38,616 nt of DNA from CAWHHZ01 sp963829355 (GCA_963829355.1 CAWHHZ010000017.1:1-38616), one strand, 5' to 3'. Shown: positions 16,660 through 26,319, counted from the first letter of the stretch. Numbers and translations: made by a program. Notes: generated by a model not told the origin, from the letters alone.

Positions 16660-19107
16660 TCACCGCAGCTCGAGTGCGCCGTTCTCGACCCAGTACCGCA
16701 GAAGCCTCCAGACGCGGTAGGAGTCGACCGGAATCTCCGGCTCCCACTTCTCCGGCGGCTCCCCGGAGGCGGCCTTCAGCCATACCTCGCGGATCACCTT
16801 AGGGTCCTTTTCGCGAGGCTCATGAACTGGTTTGACCGAGGTCGGACCGAGGCTCGATTCAGGAGGCACGATCGCTCTGGAGAGCCTCAGCTCGTCGAAA
16901 CGTCGCAGCCCCTCGATGATCAGTGGCGTCACTTGCATCGGCTCTTCTCTGCTCTCGTTCTTCGCGCTATCGGCCATCTCGACGAAGCTGAACGAGCCGG
17001 GACCGGCGTTCTCGAACAACTGGAAGAAGGCGTCTTTCCCTCGCAACTCCCCCGTGTGGCAGCGGACGATCTTGCCGTCCTCGTATGCCACCGCGCCGAT
17101 TCTCTTCCCCTCGGTGTCCATGATCGTGAGAACTCCGCTCACCTCCATGCTCGCGAGGTTCTGGACCAGATTCGGCAGACCGAACAGTTCGAGATCGCCG
17201 CTCAGTTTGGGTGCGGTCGCGGTCAGGGCCGATCGACCCACACCCGACGCTTCGAGGATCTCCTGCGCCTTTTGCGCGAACGGAGCGTCTGGATACTTCT
17301 GCCGGATCGACTCCATCAACTCCAGGACTTCCGGCGCGTCCGTTCCCGACAGAGCATCGAGCAGTTTCTCCACATCGTCTCCCGACTTCCGCTGTACGAC
17401 GATTCCGAGAACCTTCTTCGGGAGCCGATTCTGTACCGCTCCGACCAGGCGCTCGACGACCTGCGGTTTGTCGAAGAGATTCCGGTTTCCGAGCGCGGTG
17501 ATGCGACGCAGCGAGTCACCGAGAGCGGGATCCGTCGAGAGCCCGTGATCGACGACTGCCAGGAGCGCTTCGTTCGAACCGATCTTGACGAGCGCCGCGA
17601 CTGTACGATCGACAATCTGTCTCACTTCGCCAGGCGGATACGGCAGCTTGCCACCCCCGGTCAGCATAGCCTCGTACTCCTGAAGACGACGGATCAGAAC
17701 CTCGGGGGCCCGTGGACTGCGCGTCTGCCCGAGCGTGGCGATCGCCTCCTTCGTGAGAAAGGGAGGATAGGAAGGTGAGCTGAGATTCTCCGCGAGCCGC
17801 ATCTGACGGTCGTTCGACTGCTCCGAGGCCGGGATGCGGTTGAGAACGTACAGGAGGTTTCGAGCGAAATAGGGATCCGATTTCGCGAGGCGCTCGTCAC
17901 CGTGCTCGGAAAACAGTTCGAGCGCAGCCTCACGGGCGTCTTCCTCGAACACCTCGACGAGGGCCAGCAGGAGGCGTCGGCGATCGCGGCGCTCCTGCGT
18001 CTTCAGCTCCTGGAGAATGCCTTTCGGCCCGAGTCCCGGAAAGAATCGCAACAGCTTTCTGAGAAGATAATGAGATTCAGGAGTCTCCGCCGTCTCGCGC
18101 AAACGGTTCGCGTCGAGATTGCTCTCGGCTGACCGGCGAATCGTTTCACCGTCCTCCGCGCCGACCTCTTGCGCCTCGATGAGCCCCTCGGCCAGACCGA
18201 GCATCGTGACGGCGCGACCGAGTGCTCCGTCGTTGAATTGTTCGATTGCAGATTCGACGAGCTGCCTGAAACGCCGCGACTTCTCCTGCGGACTGTCCGA
18301 GAGGGTCAGAAGGCGCTTCATTGCCTCGATCGGATGTGTTTCGGAGGAGGGAAAATCCTCGAGGTCCGTCGACATGCTCTCGCGTACGGGAACCGCCCAC
18401 TCCGGCAGGCTGTTTCCGAGATATCTGAAGAGCAGTCGCGGGTCCACATCGGCTCCGGCCCGTCGGATCTCTTCCAGATTCTCGTCGAGCTCTCCCCCCG
18501 TGTGTGAGGCGGACACAGCCGTGGAGACAGCCTCCGAGATAATATGGCTGCGCGCCGGAGGCATGGTTCCCGACGGACCGGGTCGAGCCTGAATCCTGCT
18601 CAGACGATCCATGATCAGGCTCATCCGCTGATCGATCTCTGCCCGCCTGCCTTGCTCGTCTTTCGAGGTCGCCAGCTTCTTCTCTGTTCCAGGCTGCCTG
18701 TAAAGGATCTCGGCGCTCGAACCTCCGACCGGTGCAGGCTCCCCGATCATTTCCAGATTGTGCTCGAGAAACTGGCGATCACCCGGAGGGCACATCTCGA
18801 GAATCGGCCCTTTCAACGCGTGAAGGTAGCTCAGGATCTTCTTCTCCGGAACGAGCTGCAGCTCTGCAAAGTGATGAATCTTCTTAACGGCGTGAAAAAG
18901 GTAATCGGAAACAGGGATCTCTGCTCCCCGCCCCCGAAACTGGCCGCTGATCCATGACTTGATCTGACTGGCGGCGACGTCTGGCGGGAGTGCGATGATC
19001 GTCTCCACGGCATCGAGAGCCATGAGTGGAGCAAGCTCATCCGACAGGTATCGCTGAAAGTCGAGCAGGGCACTCCTGATCTCCGGAGTCAGGCTTCCAT
19101 CTGACAC
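16660..19107 (-). CDS. HEAT-repeat protein with C-terminal DUF4388 domain
   Basis: The protein has 815 residues. The first 350 are helical and charged, with no clear family. Residues about 350-650 form HEAT-like repeats (for example FPGLGPKGILQELKTQERRD and SPRAPEVLIRRLQE). Residues about 665-790 are a DUF4388/PATAN domain (LSGDLELFGLPNLVQNL, GAVAYEDGKIVRCHTGEL, GSFSFVE). No signal peptide or TM is seen, so it is likely a cytosolic scaffold or signalling protein. It is the second DUF4388 protein in the window, with the domain at the opposite end from the one at 2.3 kb. The GTG start has GGGAG six bases upstream. Confidence 0.85.
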   Translation of the reverse strand: MSDGSLTPEIRSALLDFQRYLSDELAPLMALDAVETIIALPPDVAASQIKSWISGQFRGRGAEIPVSDYLFHAVKKIHHFAELQLVPEKKILSYLHALKGPILEMCPPGDRQFLEHNLEMIGEPAPVGGSSAEILYRQPGTEKKLATSKDEQGRRAEIDQRMSLIMDRLSRIQARPGPSGTMPPARSHIISEAVSTAVSASHTGGELDENLEEIRRAGADVDPRLLFRYLGNSLPEWAVPVRESMSTDLEDFPSSETHPIEAMKRLLTLSDSPQEKSRRFRQLVESAIEQFNDGALGRAVTMLGLAEGLIEAQEVGAEDGETIRRSAESNLDANRLRETAETPESHYLLRKLLRFFPGLGPKGILQELKTQERRDRRRLLLALVEVFEEDAREAALELFSEHGDERLAKSDPYFARNLLYVLNRIPASEQSNDRQMRLAENLSSPSYPPFLTKEAIATLGQTRSPRAPEVLIRRLQEYEAMLTGGGKLPYPPGEVRQIVDRTVAALVKIGSNEALLAVVDHGLSTDPALGDSLRRITALGNRNLFDKPQVVERLVGAVQNRLPKKVLGIVVQRKSGDDVEKLLDALSGTDAPEVLELMESIRQKYPDAPFAQKAQEILEASGVGRSALTATAPKLSGDLELFGLPNLVQNLASMEVSGVLTIMDTEGKRIGAVAYEDGKIVRCHTGELRGKDAFFQLFENAGPGSFSFVEMADSAKNESREEPMQVTPLIIEGLRRFDELRLSRAIVPPESSLGPTSVKPVHEPREKDPKVIREVWLKAASGEPPEKWEPEIPVDSYRVWRLLRYWVENGALELR

Positions 19108-19184
19108 TTCACTCTCCCGTCGCTCGAAGTTCAGGTACTCTGAGGAAACCCATCAGCGCCCGTTATGGCCCGCTGAGGGCATAC

Positions 19185-19217
19185 TGAGTTTCATACCATT
19201 ATGACAAAAGAAACTCA
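19185..19217. promoter_or_regulatory. Inverted repeat before the small membrane protein
   Basis: TGAGTTTC (19185-19192) and GAAACTCA (19210-19217) are perfect 8-bp inverted repeats with a 17-base spacer, ending 3 bases before the ATG at 19221. The segment lies between divergent genes, is AT-richer than its surroundings, and contains CATTAT as a possible -10. It could be an operator or a leader hairpin that hides the start codon. Confidence 0.4.
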
Positions 19218-19220
19218 TAT

Positions 19221-19629
19221 ATGGATCAAGCAACTACAAAGCTGACCGTATTGCTGGACCTCCTGGTGCCAGGAACCGCCGCGGTACTGATCTATTACTT
19301 TCATTTCCGGCTGAGAAAATTCTATCTGCAGGAGTGGTCTCGGTTTCTGGCTTGGCATCGTGTTGTTCAAGGCGGCCGCATGGCTCAGCACAGCCACGGT
19401 CGAATTCTCATCGAGCCTGATCGGATATGTTCTCCTGTGGATGGCCACTGCCGCCCTGATTTTCGCTTGCATCCATCTCGCCAGCGGCACTTTCAGCGCA
19501 ATCAGGCTCCGACCTCAGGCCAAAGGCTCGAAGGATGCTGTACCTGTTTGCCGGCGCAGGATTCGTTGCCCTCTCGATTTTTCTGTTTTCGCACTGGTCG
19601 TGTCCATGGCGGGAGAGTCGCTTTGGTGA
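19221..19629 (+). CDS. Small membrane protein, probably four TMs, frame-broken
   Basis: Joined across three frames the segment reads as one hydrophobic protein of about 136 residues. TM1 is LLDLLVPGTAAVLIYYF, TM2 GLGFWLGIVLFKAAAWL, TM3 SSLIGYVLLWMATAALIFAC and TM4 MLYLFAGAGFVALSIFLFSH. Frame changes lie near 19335, 19525 and 19610, and the TGA at 19627-19629 closes it. No family is recognised. It directly precedes the kinase gene and may be cotranscribed. The alternative is that TM4 belongs to the kinase, which would then start at 19535. Confidence 0.5.
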
Positions 19630-19637
19630 GTTTCCTC

Positions 19638-19651
19638 TACAATTGAAAGCA
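19638..19651 (+). promoter_or_regulatory. Possible leaderless promoter of the kinase gene
   Basis: TACAAT at 19638-19643 is followed by 8 bases and an in-frame TTG at 19652. The spacing resembles the other leaderless starts in the window. Start codon and box are both weak, so this is tentative. Confidence 0.3.
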
Positions 19652-22214
19652 TTGAAGGACGATACTCCAGATCCCTCTGCGTCGGATGAGACGGTTGCGC
19701 GTGCGCCGAGCGCTCCGGCGCCGACCGGCGAACGATTCTCCCCCGGCGACGTGCTCGACGACCGCTACCGGATCATCGCGCTCCTCGGGCGCGGCGGCAT
19801 GGGTGAGGTCTACCGCGCTGACGACCTGAAGCTCGGCCAGCAGGTCGCGCTCAAGTTCCTCCCGAAAGGGACCCTCTCCGTGTCGGCTCTCGAACGTCTC
19901 TACGGCGAGGTGCGCCTCGGCCGAAAGGTCTCCCACCCGAACGTCTGCCGTCTCTACGACGTCGGCGAGTGGAAAGGAAATCACTTCGTCACGATGGAGT
20001 ACATCGACGGCGAGGATCTCGCCTCGCTTCTCCGCCGGATCGGGCAGCTCCCCGAGGGGAAAGCGATCGAGATGGTCCAGGAGATCTGCGCGGGTCTCGC
20101 CGCCGCGCACGGTCTCGGTGTGATCCATCGCGATCTCAAGCCCGCAAACATCATGATCGATGGGCGCGGAAACGCGATCATCACCGACTTCGGTCTCGCC
20201 GGTCTCGCCGACGACCTCGCCCGGAAAAACGAATTCGCCGGTACACCCGCCTACATGGCGCCCGAACAGCTGACCGAGGGCAAGGCGACGCACAAGAGCG
20301 ACCTCTACGCGCTCGGTCTGATCATGTACGAGATGTTCACCGGCCGCCGGCGATTCGACGGCCGGTCGGTCAACGAGATGAAACGGCTGCACGAGAGCAC
20401 CGATCCCGCGAGCGTCTCTCGTGACACTCGCTCGATCGATTCAATCGTCCAGCAGGTGATCGCTCGCTGCCTCGAGCGAGATCCCAAGGAACGCCCTCGC
20501 TCGATCCACTCCGTGATCGCCGCGCTCCCGGGCGCCGATCCCCTCCAGGCCGCTCTCGATGCCGGGGAGACGCCTTCACCCGATATGGTCGCGGCGGCCG
20601 GAAAAACCGGAGACCTTTCACCAGCGATCGCGGGAGCGATCGTCGCCGCGATCGTCGCGCTCGTGATCGGTCTCGTTTGGCTCAAGCAACAGACCGAGCT
20701 CTACGGGGTGCGCGATCTGTCGAGGCACCCCCGCGCTCTGGAAAGCAAGGCACAGGAGATTCTCACGCAGGTCGGGTTCACCGGTGTGGCGGCGGACACC
20801 TATTATTACTACGCGGCGAACGATGGAGTCCGCGAGCTTCTCCGGCAGAAGAACTACGACCCATCGACCTCGCTCCCGTCACCGCTCAATCTCGTCTACA
20901 GACAAAGCCCGGAAAAGCTCGTGTCTCGGTATGGATTCGAGGGTGATCGGCGGATCCTTCCATCCGATCCCCCCAACACTCTGCCCGGAATGGCGCTGGT
21001 GAGCCTCTCGCCCGAGGGAGTCCTCGACGAGCTGCTGATCGTGCCGGATCAGAGCTATCTGCACGAGCCACAACCGAGTACCGAATGGGAGTCCCTTTTC
21101 GAGCTCGCGCAACTCGACTGGGCGAATGCGGAATCGATCCCGTCCTCCCGCCCAGCACCTGTCGACACCGACGAACGATGGAGCTGGCGAACGACGGTGA
21201 CTGGCCAGGCGCAATCCGTGACGGTGGATGGGGCAGCGCTCGGAGGGCGGCCAGTCTGGTTTTCCACCACCGCCACCTGGCAGACCGAGCCGGACAAATG
21301 GCTTTCTTACCGCGGGCGAGAGCCCGATCGCCGCAGGGACGCTGTCGCGATCCTGATCGCTTTGATCACGATCGGCTCACTGGTCGTCGCGCGGCGAAAC
21401 GTCGTGCGGGGACGTGCGGACAAACGAGGGGCGCTGCGGCTTGGTCTCGCGATCGCCGCCGTGCTTTCGATCTCGTTCCTCCTCAGGGCGGATTTCCACG
21501 GGCCCTTCTATGGCAACTGGGCTCAGATGACCGAGCTGGTCGGCCTGGCGTTCTACCGGGCGACCACGATCGCGGTGATCTATCTCGCAATCGAGCCCTA
21601 CCTGCGAAGGGAATGGCCCGAGCTCCTCGTCGCATGGAGCCGGCTCCTGCGAGGCCGTTGGGATGATCCGCTCGTCGGAAGAACAATTCTGCTCGCGATG
21701 CTCGCAGCAGTCCCCCTCATGGCCGTCTATCCACTGCTGTACTGGCTGAATGGGAATCTCGACCCCGGAGGTTTTCAATCGACCCTCACCTCCGGGAGAC
21801 AGGCTCTGGCGGCCACCGTGGCGCGGTTCGGTAGGCGGCTTTCTCCCAGGCTTTGGTCTGACGGCTCTCATGGTTGGAGCCTCCATTCTCCTCAGAAAGA
21901 GACTGCTCGGTGCGCTGGTGCCGTATCTCGTTCTTGTTACAGCAGGACAGGTCTCCGGGTATCCGCTCCTCGGCAACCTGATCTTCCCCGCTTTGATTGT
22001 CGTGGTCTACCTGCGCCTCGGTCTCCTCGGGGCCGTAGTCCTGTGGGGGATCATGGGTCTCGCGCCACTCCCTCTGACCTTCGACACCGGGAAGTTCTAC
22101 TTTCTCTCGAGCGTGCCGTTCATCATGCTGACCGCAGGGCTTCTCGCGTGGGGGTTCTACGCCGTCACGCGGAATCAGACCGCGGCGCCTGATCCGTTCC
22201 AGTCCGCCGAATAG
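19652..22214 (+). CDS. Ser/Thr protein kinase with C-terminal membrane domain, one frame break
   Basis: A complete Hanks-type kinase domain covers residues about 30-300. Visible are the glycine loop GRGGMGEVYRADDLKLGQ, ATP-binding Lys68 (VALKFLP), HRD at 159-161 followed by LKPANIMI, DFG at 179-181 and APEQ. TM1 follows at about 330-348 (AIVAAIVALVIGLVWL). A soluble extracytoplasmic region of about 230 residues comes next, then six or more TMs. The C-terminal 130 residues lie in another frame; dropping one base near 21834 gives a continuous membrane segment (FGGGFLPGFGLTALMVGASI). This architecture is frequent in Acidobacteriota. The ligand of the outer domain is unknown. No ATG precedes the kinase domain in frame after 19535, so a TTG start is assumed. 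Confidence 0.82.
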
Positions 22215-22448
22215 CTGTAGGTTCGGGGAGGCGAGCAAACCGGAGCGAAGCGAAGCGGAGGGATCTCTCCGAGTTGCGTACTCAGTATGCGAGGTGCGTA
22301 ACCTGCGAGCCCCCTCTCGCGCGCCTTCGGCTCAGGCCCCCAACCATCCACACAGCAGTCCCAGGAGTCCCGGTTCGCAAGATCAGGACGATCTCGAGGC
22401 TGCCTGCTCACACAGACAGCGTTGAACTGAGGCCGTCCTGAATCGAGG
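22215..22448. other. Intergenic stretch leading into the repeats
   Basis: No gene is supported. GGAGCGAAGCGAAGCGGAGG at about 22232 resembles family D ends. The rest, up to GTCCTGAATCGAGG just before the family C element, shows nothing recognisable. Confidence 0.45.
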
Positions 22449-22613
22449 AAATGGGGGGTCGGCTCTCCATGGCCGACTCGCGGCGGGGCTCCAGCCCCCC
22501 GGCAAAGCGAGAGATGTACGCCAGGATCCAGACTCGCGGCGGTAGGTCAGTAGTCGTGGATTTCGAGGACATCCCCCTTCTTTTCATTCGCCTGGCTTTG
22601 CGGAGGGCCGTGT
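22449..22613. repeat. Family C element, copy 2
   Basis: The element starts with GGGGGGTCGGC and the hairpin GTCGGC...GCCGAC. It contains GACTCGCGGCGG twice (22475-22486 and 22531-22542) and the core GGATTTCGAGGACATCCCCC, and ends in CTTTGCGGAGGGCCG. It is nearly identical to the copy at 31369 across the core. Its right terminal hairpin is missing; a family B element follows after 15 bases. Confidence 0.82.
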
Positions 22614-22628
22614 CCTCGGAAGCGGCTC

Positions 22629-22733
22629 GGGTCTTTGCTTCGTGCTGGTCTACTACCCGTAGATTTTTCGCCCCAAACACCCTCAGATTCTACGATTGGT
22701 AGATCAAACCGAAAACCAAAGACCTGGCCCCAG
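22629..22733. repeat. Family B element, copy 2
   Basis: GGGTCTTTGC at the left and CCAAAGACCTGGCCCC (22716-22731) at the right are imperfect inverted ends. Inside are TCTACTACCCGTAGA (22649-22663) and TCTACGATTGGTAGA (22689-22703), centres 40 bp apart. Almost the whole element is identical to copy 3 at 35731. Confidence 0.88.
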
Positions 22734-22845
22734 CGTCGGCCCCCAGCGTCTCGCGTACCTCCGGAGTGCGCGCAACCTGCGCGCTGGAACGCGGGCGGCC
22801 CGCCCGCGAGCCGCAGGGCCCGACGATTGCAGAATCTGGTCACCT

Positions 22846-23403
22846 ATGAGGTGGCCTGCACTACTTGCCCTCGCGCTCTTTTCCCTCGCCTGCAACGGCG
22901 CGGAGACGCCTCGCCCACCCTCCGAGACACCTGCGGCGCCGAATGACCACGACGCGTCAACTCCGAAGCCGGAGTCCGCCGGCCTCACGACTGATCATGA
23001 TCGGTACCGGTTCGTCGATGGGCCGTATGGCGACGAGCTGACGATCCCCAGCACACTCACGGCGCCCGCCGGCCAGCCGCTTTACCTCGTGAACTGCAAC
23101 GGCCAGATCTCCACTGGACTGCAATCGGAGAGCGACGGTGTCTGGACCGACGCATGGGTCGGCCTGATCAACCAGTGTCTGTCAGATCCGATCGTGATTC
23201 AGCCGGGCGAGTCCCATCACTACGACGTCCTCATCCGGCGCGGATCGGGAGGAATGACTGGCGGAGCCGGTGAGCTTCCCCCGCCAGGAACCTATCGGGT
23301 GGCCTGGCATGGAGTCCTCAGCTCCTTCAACGCTCAGCGCTATCCATTCGGCGAGCCGGTACCGGAAGAGCTGCGGACAGCGAAACCGATCGTGATCGAA
23401 TGA
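22846..23403 (+). CDS. Small lipoprotein of unknown function
   Basis: The 185-residue protein begins MRWPALLALALFSLAC, with a lipobox ending at Cys16, followed by a Pro/Thr/Glu-rich linker and a beta-rich domain from about residue 50. The domain contains LYLVNCNGQISTGLQ and GLINQCLSDPIVIQPGES, whose cysteines could form a disulfide, and ends in a PPGTYRVAWHG strand pattern like an immunoglobulin-type fold. No named family is recognised. The ATG at 22846 was chosen because it starts the signal peptide; the open frame extends upstream into repeat DNA. It stands alone between repeats and the convergent histidine phosphatase. Confidence 0.75.
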   Translation: MRWPALLALALFSLACNGAETPRPPSETPAAPNDHDASTPKPESAGLTTDHDRYRFVDGPYGDELTIPSTLTAPAGQPLYLVNCNGQISTGLQSESDGVWTDAWVGLINQCLSDPIVIQPGESHHYDVLIRRGSGGMTGGAGELPPPGTYRVAWHGVLSSFNAQRYPFGEPVPEELRTAKPIVIE

Positions 23404-23469
23404 CGGCCGGCGGTCCGTCTGAGGCCACGAGGATCGCACCGGACGACATTTCGCTGGCAAGTATCCAGC

Positions 23470-24036
23470 TCAGCGCACCTGCTGGTTCCAGAGCTGGATG
23501 ACTCGGATCTCACGCTTCCGGGCGAGGATGCTGATGGTTGCGGTGTCGAGACGGAAGAGTCGACCAGCTTCGATCGGGAGCCCGACCCAACGGACCGCGA
23601 GAGCGCGCAGCATGTGTCCGTGGCCGAAGATCAGAATCTCCCCGCGTGCTTTGCGAAGCCCGGCCACCAGACGGTCCGCCCTCTCCCGCACCTGTTCCGC
23701 CGACTCGCCTCCCGGTGCGCCGTCACACCACAGGACCCAACCCGGCTCCTTCTCCCTGATCGCCGCCGTCGTGAGTCCCTCGAACTCCCCGTAGTCCCAC
23801 TCCCGAAGATCCTCGTCCACCTCGGCGATCTCTCCGAAGCCCGCGATCCGGCACGACTCCGCGGCCCGCTGCAGCGGGCTGGTGAGCACTCTCTCGTACT
23901 CCCGGTCGGCGAGGACTTCGCCGAGCCGCTCCGCCTCGCGTCGCCCCCTGTCGGTCAATGGAATGTCGCTCAGGCCGGTATGCTGACCCGTGAGGCTCCA
24001 GGCGGTCTCTGAATGTCGGGCAAGGAAGATCTGCAT
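23470..24036 (-). CDS. Histidine phosphatase family (phosphoglycerate mutase-like)
   Basis: The 188-residue protein starts MQIFLARHSET, with the catalytic RH at residues 7-8. TDRGRREAERL, TSPLQRAAESCRIAG, DEDLREWDYGEFEG and the second catalytic His in FGHGHMLRALAVRWVGL follow. This is the branch of cofactor-independent-sized phosphatases related to CobC, SixA or broad phosphatases, not full-length glycolytic phosphoglycerate mutase. The substrate cannot be told from sequence. The frame is open upstream for 23 more residues, but ATG 24036 gives the family N-terminus. It is intact and convergent with the lipoprotein gene. Confidence 0.88.
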   Translation of the reverse strand: MQIFLARHSETAWSLTGQHTGLSDIPLTDRGRREAERLGEVLADREYERVLTSPLQRAAESCRIAGFGEIAEVDEDLREWDYGEFEGLTTAAIREKEPGWVLWCDGAPGGESAEQVRERADRLVAGLRKARGEILIFGHGHMLRALAVRWVGLPIEAGRLFRLDTATISILARKREIRVIQLWNQQVR

Positions 24037-24127
24037 GTCTATGGCGTACGGAAAAACGACGCTGAGCACACCTCTCCTGCAAGATCCAGCCCCCGCCCGC
24101 CTCACGCCGGAAGCTTGCCGGAAGGTG

Positions 24128-24395
24128 CCGGTGGTAGCGCCGCAGGCACAACCACCGGTCCAGCGCCACCCACCCCACCACGCGGCACCCCGGCAAGGCT
24201 CGCGTGAAGTTAGGGTCAGAGCCAGAAAAGTAACTTAACGCGCCACGGATTTGCACCGTCGATCCCCGGATGCGGTCTCGACTGTGAAAGCCCCGGAGGG
24301 GCGACAGAAGGTAGCCGGGGGCAAGCGAGGAACGAGCGCAGCCCCCGGTCCCGAGCCACTTCAAAAACCACGCGAGCCCCGGCAGGGGCGACATA
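24128..24395. repeat. Hairpin-rich noncoding repeat region
   Basis: CCGGTGGT (24128-24135) pairs with ACCACCGG (24151-24158). Further on, AGCCCCGGAGGGGCGACA at about 24287 and AGCCCCGGCAGGGGCGACA at about 24374 are two copies of one palindromic unit, separated by a GTAGCCGGGGG / CCCCCGG pair. A family A unit (24207-24239) sits between the two parts. Similar GCCCCGNAGGGGCGAC units are known as dispersed intergenic repeats in other genomes; that link is from memory and not tested. Confidence 0.5.
24207..24239 (+). repeat. Family A REP-like unit, copy 1
   Basis: AAGTTA, then GGGTCAGAGCCAGAAAAG, then TAACTTAAC. The ends AAGTTA and TAACTT are inverted. It matches copies 3, 5, 6 and 7. Confidence 0.8.
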
Positions 24396-24439
24396 GCAAC
24401 TCGAGATCGTCCGCCCCACGCTCGACCACGTTCCCGTTC

Positions 24440-24658
24440 TCAGGTATGGAGCTTGATCGCGATCTGGTTCGTCATCGTTCCGGAAGGGCAGAAGATCGCG
24501 GCCTCCTTCCCGAATATCGCCGCAGCCTTCGCCTCCAGTGCATTGACTGTCGGATCCTCCCGGAAGACGTCGTCCCCGACCTCCGCCGACATCATCGCGT
24601 CGAGCGTCTCCCGGGTCGGCCGTGTCACACTGTCGCTGCGTAGATCGATCATGGTCAT
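24440..24658 (-). pseudogene. Threonine aldolase, N-terminal fragment
   Basis: MTMIDLRSDSVTRPTRETLD, then VGDDVFREDPTVNALEAKAA and FCPSGTMTNQIAIKLHT match the first 70 residues of low-specificity L-threonine aldolase, a PLP enzyme of about 340 residues. The frame stops at once after KLHT, before the PLP lysine region, so the rest is missing. Its ATG overlaps the stop of the upstream GNAT fragment (TGATG), which suggests the two once formed an operon. Confidence 0.78.
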
Positions 24659-24876
24659 CACGAGCGAATCATAAACGGACCGGCTTCGCCCGGTCCACGC
24701 CCCACCACCACCTGGTCCGCTTCTTCGATCCCACGAACCATGATCAGATCGGTATCGATCTCGGAGCCGAGGTGGAACTGGTGCTCCCCGACCGTCACGA
24801 AGCCCCACCTCTCATAGAACGACGTCGCGCGGGCGTTGTGCTCCCATACGCCGAGCCAGATCGTCCGATTACCTGC
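24658..24876 (-). pseudogene. GNAT acetyltransferase, C-terminal fragment
   Basis: Reading the minus strand gives TIWLGVWEHNARATSFYERW followed by GFVTVGEHQF, the end of a GCN5-type fold where NxxAxxFYExxGF binds acetyl-CoA. It closes with TGA at 24658-24660. The N-terminal two thirds is missing beyond 24876, where a plus-strand gene fragment begins. Confidence 0.7.
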
Positions 24877-24881
24877 CGCGC

Positions 24882-25070
24882 CGGCCCTGGAAATCGACCG
24901 ATGGCGGCGACACGTGGATCGAGCTGACCCGCAATCCGGGGATGCCGGAAGGCACGCTCGGGATCATCGGCATCACCGCCTCACCGAGCCGTTCCGACAA
25001 CCTCTACGCGATTATCGAAGCGGAAGAGGGAGGCGTCTTCCGCTCACGTGAGGCGACGCTGGCGCGGTAA
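24882..25070 (+). pseudogene. Sortilin/BNR-type propeller fragment
   Basis: The 62-residue reading RPWKSTDGGDTWIELTRNPG, then GTLGIIGITASPSRSDNLYA and IIEAEEGGVFRS resembles an internal part of the large VPS10/BNR-repeat glycosyl-hydrolase-like proteins common in Acidobacteriota. The rest of the gene is absent on both sides. Confidence 0.62.
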
Positions 25071-25074
25071 GGCT

Positions 25075-25345
25075 CGGTCCAGACCCGTGCGCCAGGTGCG
25101 GATGAAAAATCACCGCATCACCCGGATCGAGCGGTATGAGCGTTCGACCGCTCTCGTCGAAGGCGCCGCCATTCGTACCGGAAGTGCCGTACTCGAACTC
25201 GACCGCGCCGCCGGCACTGCGATGCCGCGTACATCGTGTCTGGATCGTGGGACCGCGTCCCTGCGTGGCGGCGACCAGACCGTTGCGCGTCAGATCCGGG
25301 CTGATCCGATCCCAGCTCGCACCTCCATCGGGATCCATCCACAGG
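25075..25345 (-). pseudogene. Short fragments: BNR-type and phytanoyl-CoA dioxygenase-like
   Basis: On the minus strand DGGASWDRISPDLTRN (about 25338-25290) again looks like a BNR propeller strand. In the same open frame, DPGDAVIFHPHLAHGSGP (about 25130-25080) looks like the end of a PhyH-type dioxygenase with its distal His. The two do not belong to one known protein, and the stretch between them is not conserved-looking. Both assignments are weak. Confidence 0.35.
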
Positions 25346-25393
25346 AATGCCGATCAAGGGGTGGTAGTGTGCCGCAGCCGCCCCTGCACCGAT

Positions 25394-26317
25394 TCAACTG
25401 CGCCGATCCATCACCAACCAGCCAAAAGCCATGATGATCGTCAGAAAGGAAATTGCCGATCCGAACAAAAGTGAAGAAGGCAGGTAACGAAGATAGACTT
25501 CATGAGTACCTCCAGGGACCGGTACAGCTCTGAACGCGAAGTTGGCGCGGAGGATCTCCACGTCTTCTCCGTCCACTGACGACTTCCAACCGCGGTACAT
25601 TGTGTCCGGAATGTAGAGTAGGCCCGCCTTCGGAGCAACGACCGTGAAATGGAGCTCATCATGATTGTCGTGCGACTTACGCCGGACAGCGGCGTCAGCA
25701 AAGCGCCCACTCAGGAGTCGCGTCTGATCGTCCGCATGAATAAAAAGATGCTGATCAGCGTCGAATCTGCTGAGCACGAACGGTACGACATCCCGATCCT
25801 CAATGGGTGATGACTGGTGTGGCAGGAACAGCGAAACATTGCGGCTCGGCAGTGAGATGATTCTGTAGGTCTCACCCTCCTCCTCGACGGTCATCGCTGG
25901 ATTCAGGCCCGTCTCCTCCTTCGTGAGAACCGCAGAGACACCCGCCGCCTTCAGTACTTCCCGCTTTCTCTCCCACGGAAGGATCTCGACAAGATCATTC
26001 AAATCCACAACCGCTTTGGGAGCCAGATCGTGGTAGTCAAGGTGAAAGACCACCCGGAATCCATATGTCCACGCGGAGTAGTCTCGCAGCAGAGACAGGT
26101 TCTGCCGGTGAAGTTCCTCGACTCTGTTTGTTTCTGACGTGATCCGTCGTGGATAAGGGTCCTTCGATCTATAGATCTTTCCCTGCCCGACCACATTCTC
26201 CAGCCCAGCGACGAGGGGCGGCTTCTTCCAGAAATCGCGGTCCGCGTATGCGGAGGAACAGGGCAGCGCCGTCCAGAGGTCGAGCAGGATGAGCATCGCC
26301 AAAACCGGCGCGGCCAC
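25394..26317 (-). pseudogene. YfhO-like membrane protein, C-terminal fragment
   Basis: The 307 residues match the C-terminal half of YfhO-type multispanning proteins (about 800 residues in full). Visible are a truncated TM (LAMLILLDLW), a periplasmic domain with PPLVAGLE, the typical LLYIPDTMYRGWKSSVDGED and NFAFRAVPVPGGTHEV, and a last TM (SAISFLTIIMAFGWLVM) before the stop. The first eight or more TMs are missing. The reading ends at about 26318, exactly where the CheB reading starts on the other strand. Confidence 0.72.
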
Positions 26318-26319
26318 CC

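Noticed and set aside
16822..17778. 318-codon plus-strand frame opposite the HEAT-DUF4388 gene
   Set aside because: The minus-strand protein has clear repeats and a DUF4388 domain; the plus-strand product has none.
22404..22843. Several small frames crossing repeats C2 and B2 on both strands
   Set aside because: They are made of the repeat sequence itself and recur with each copy; none looks like a protein.
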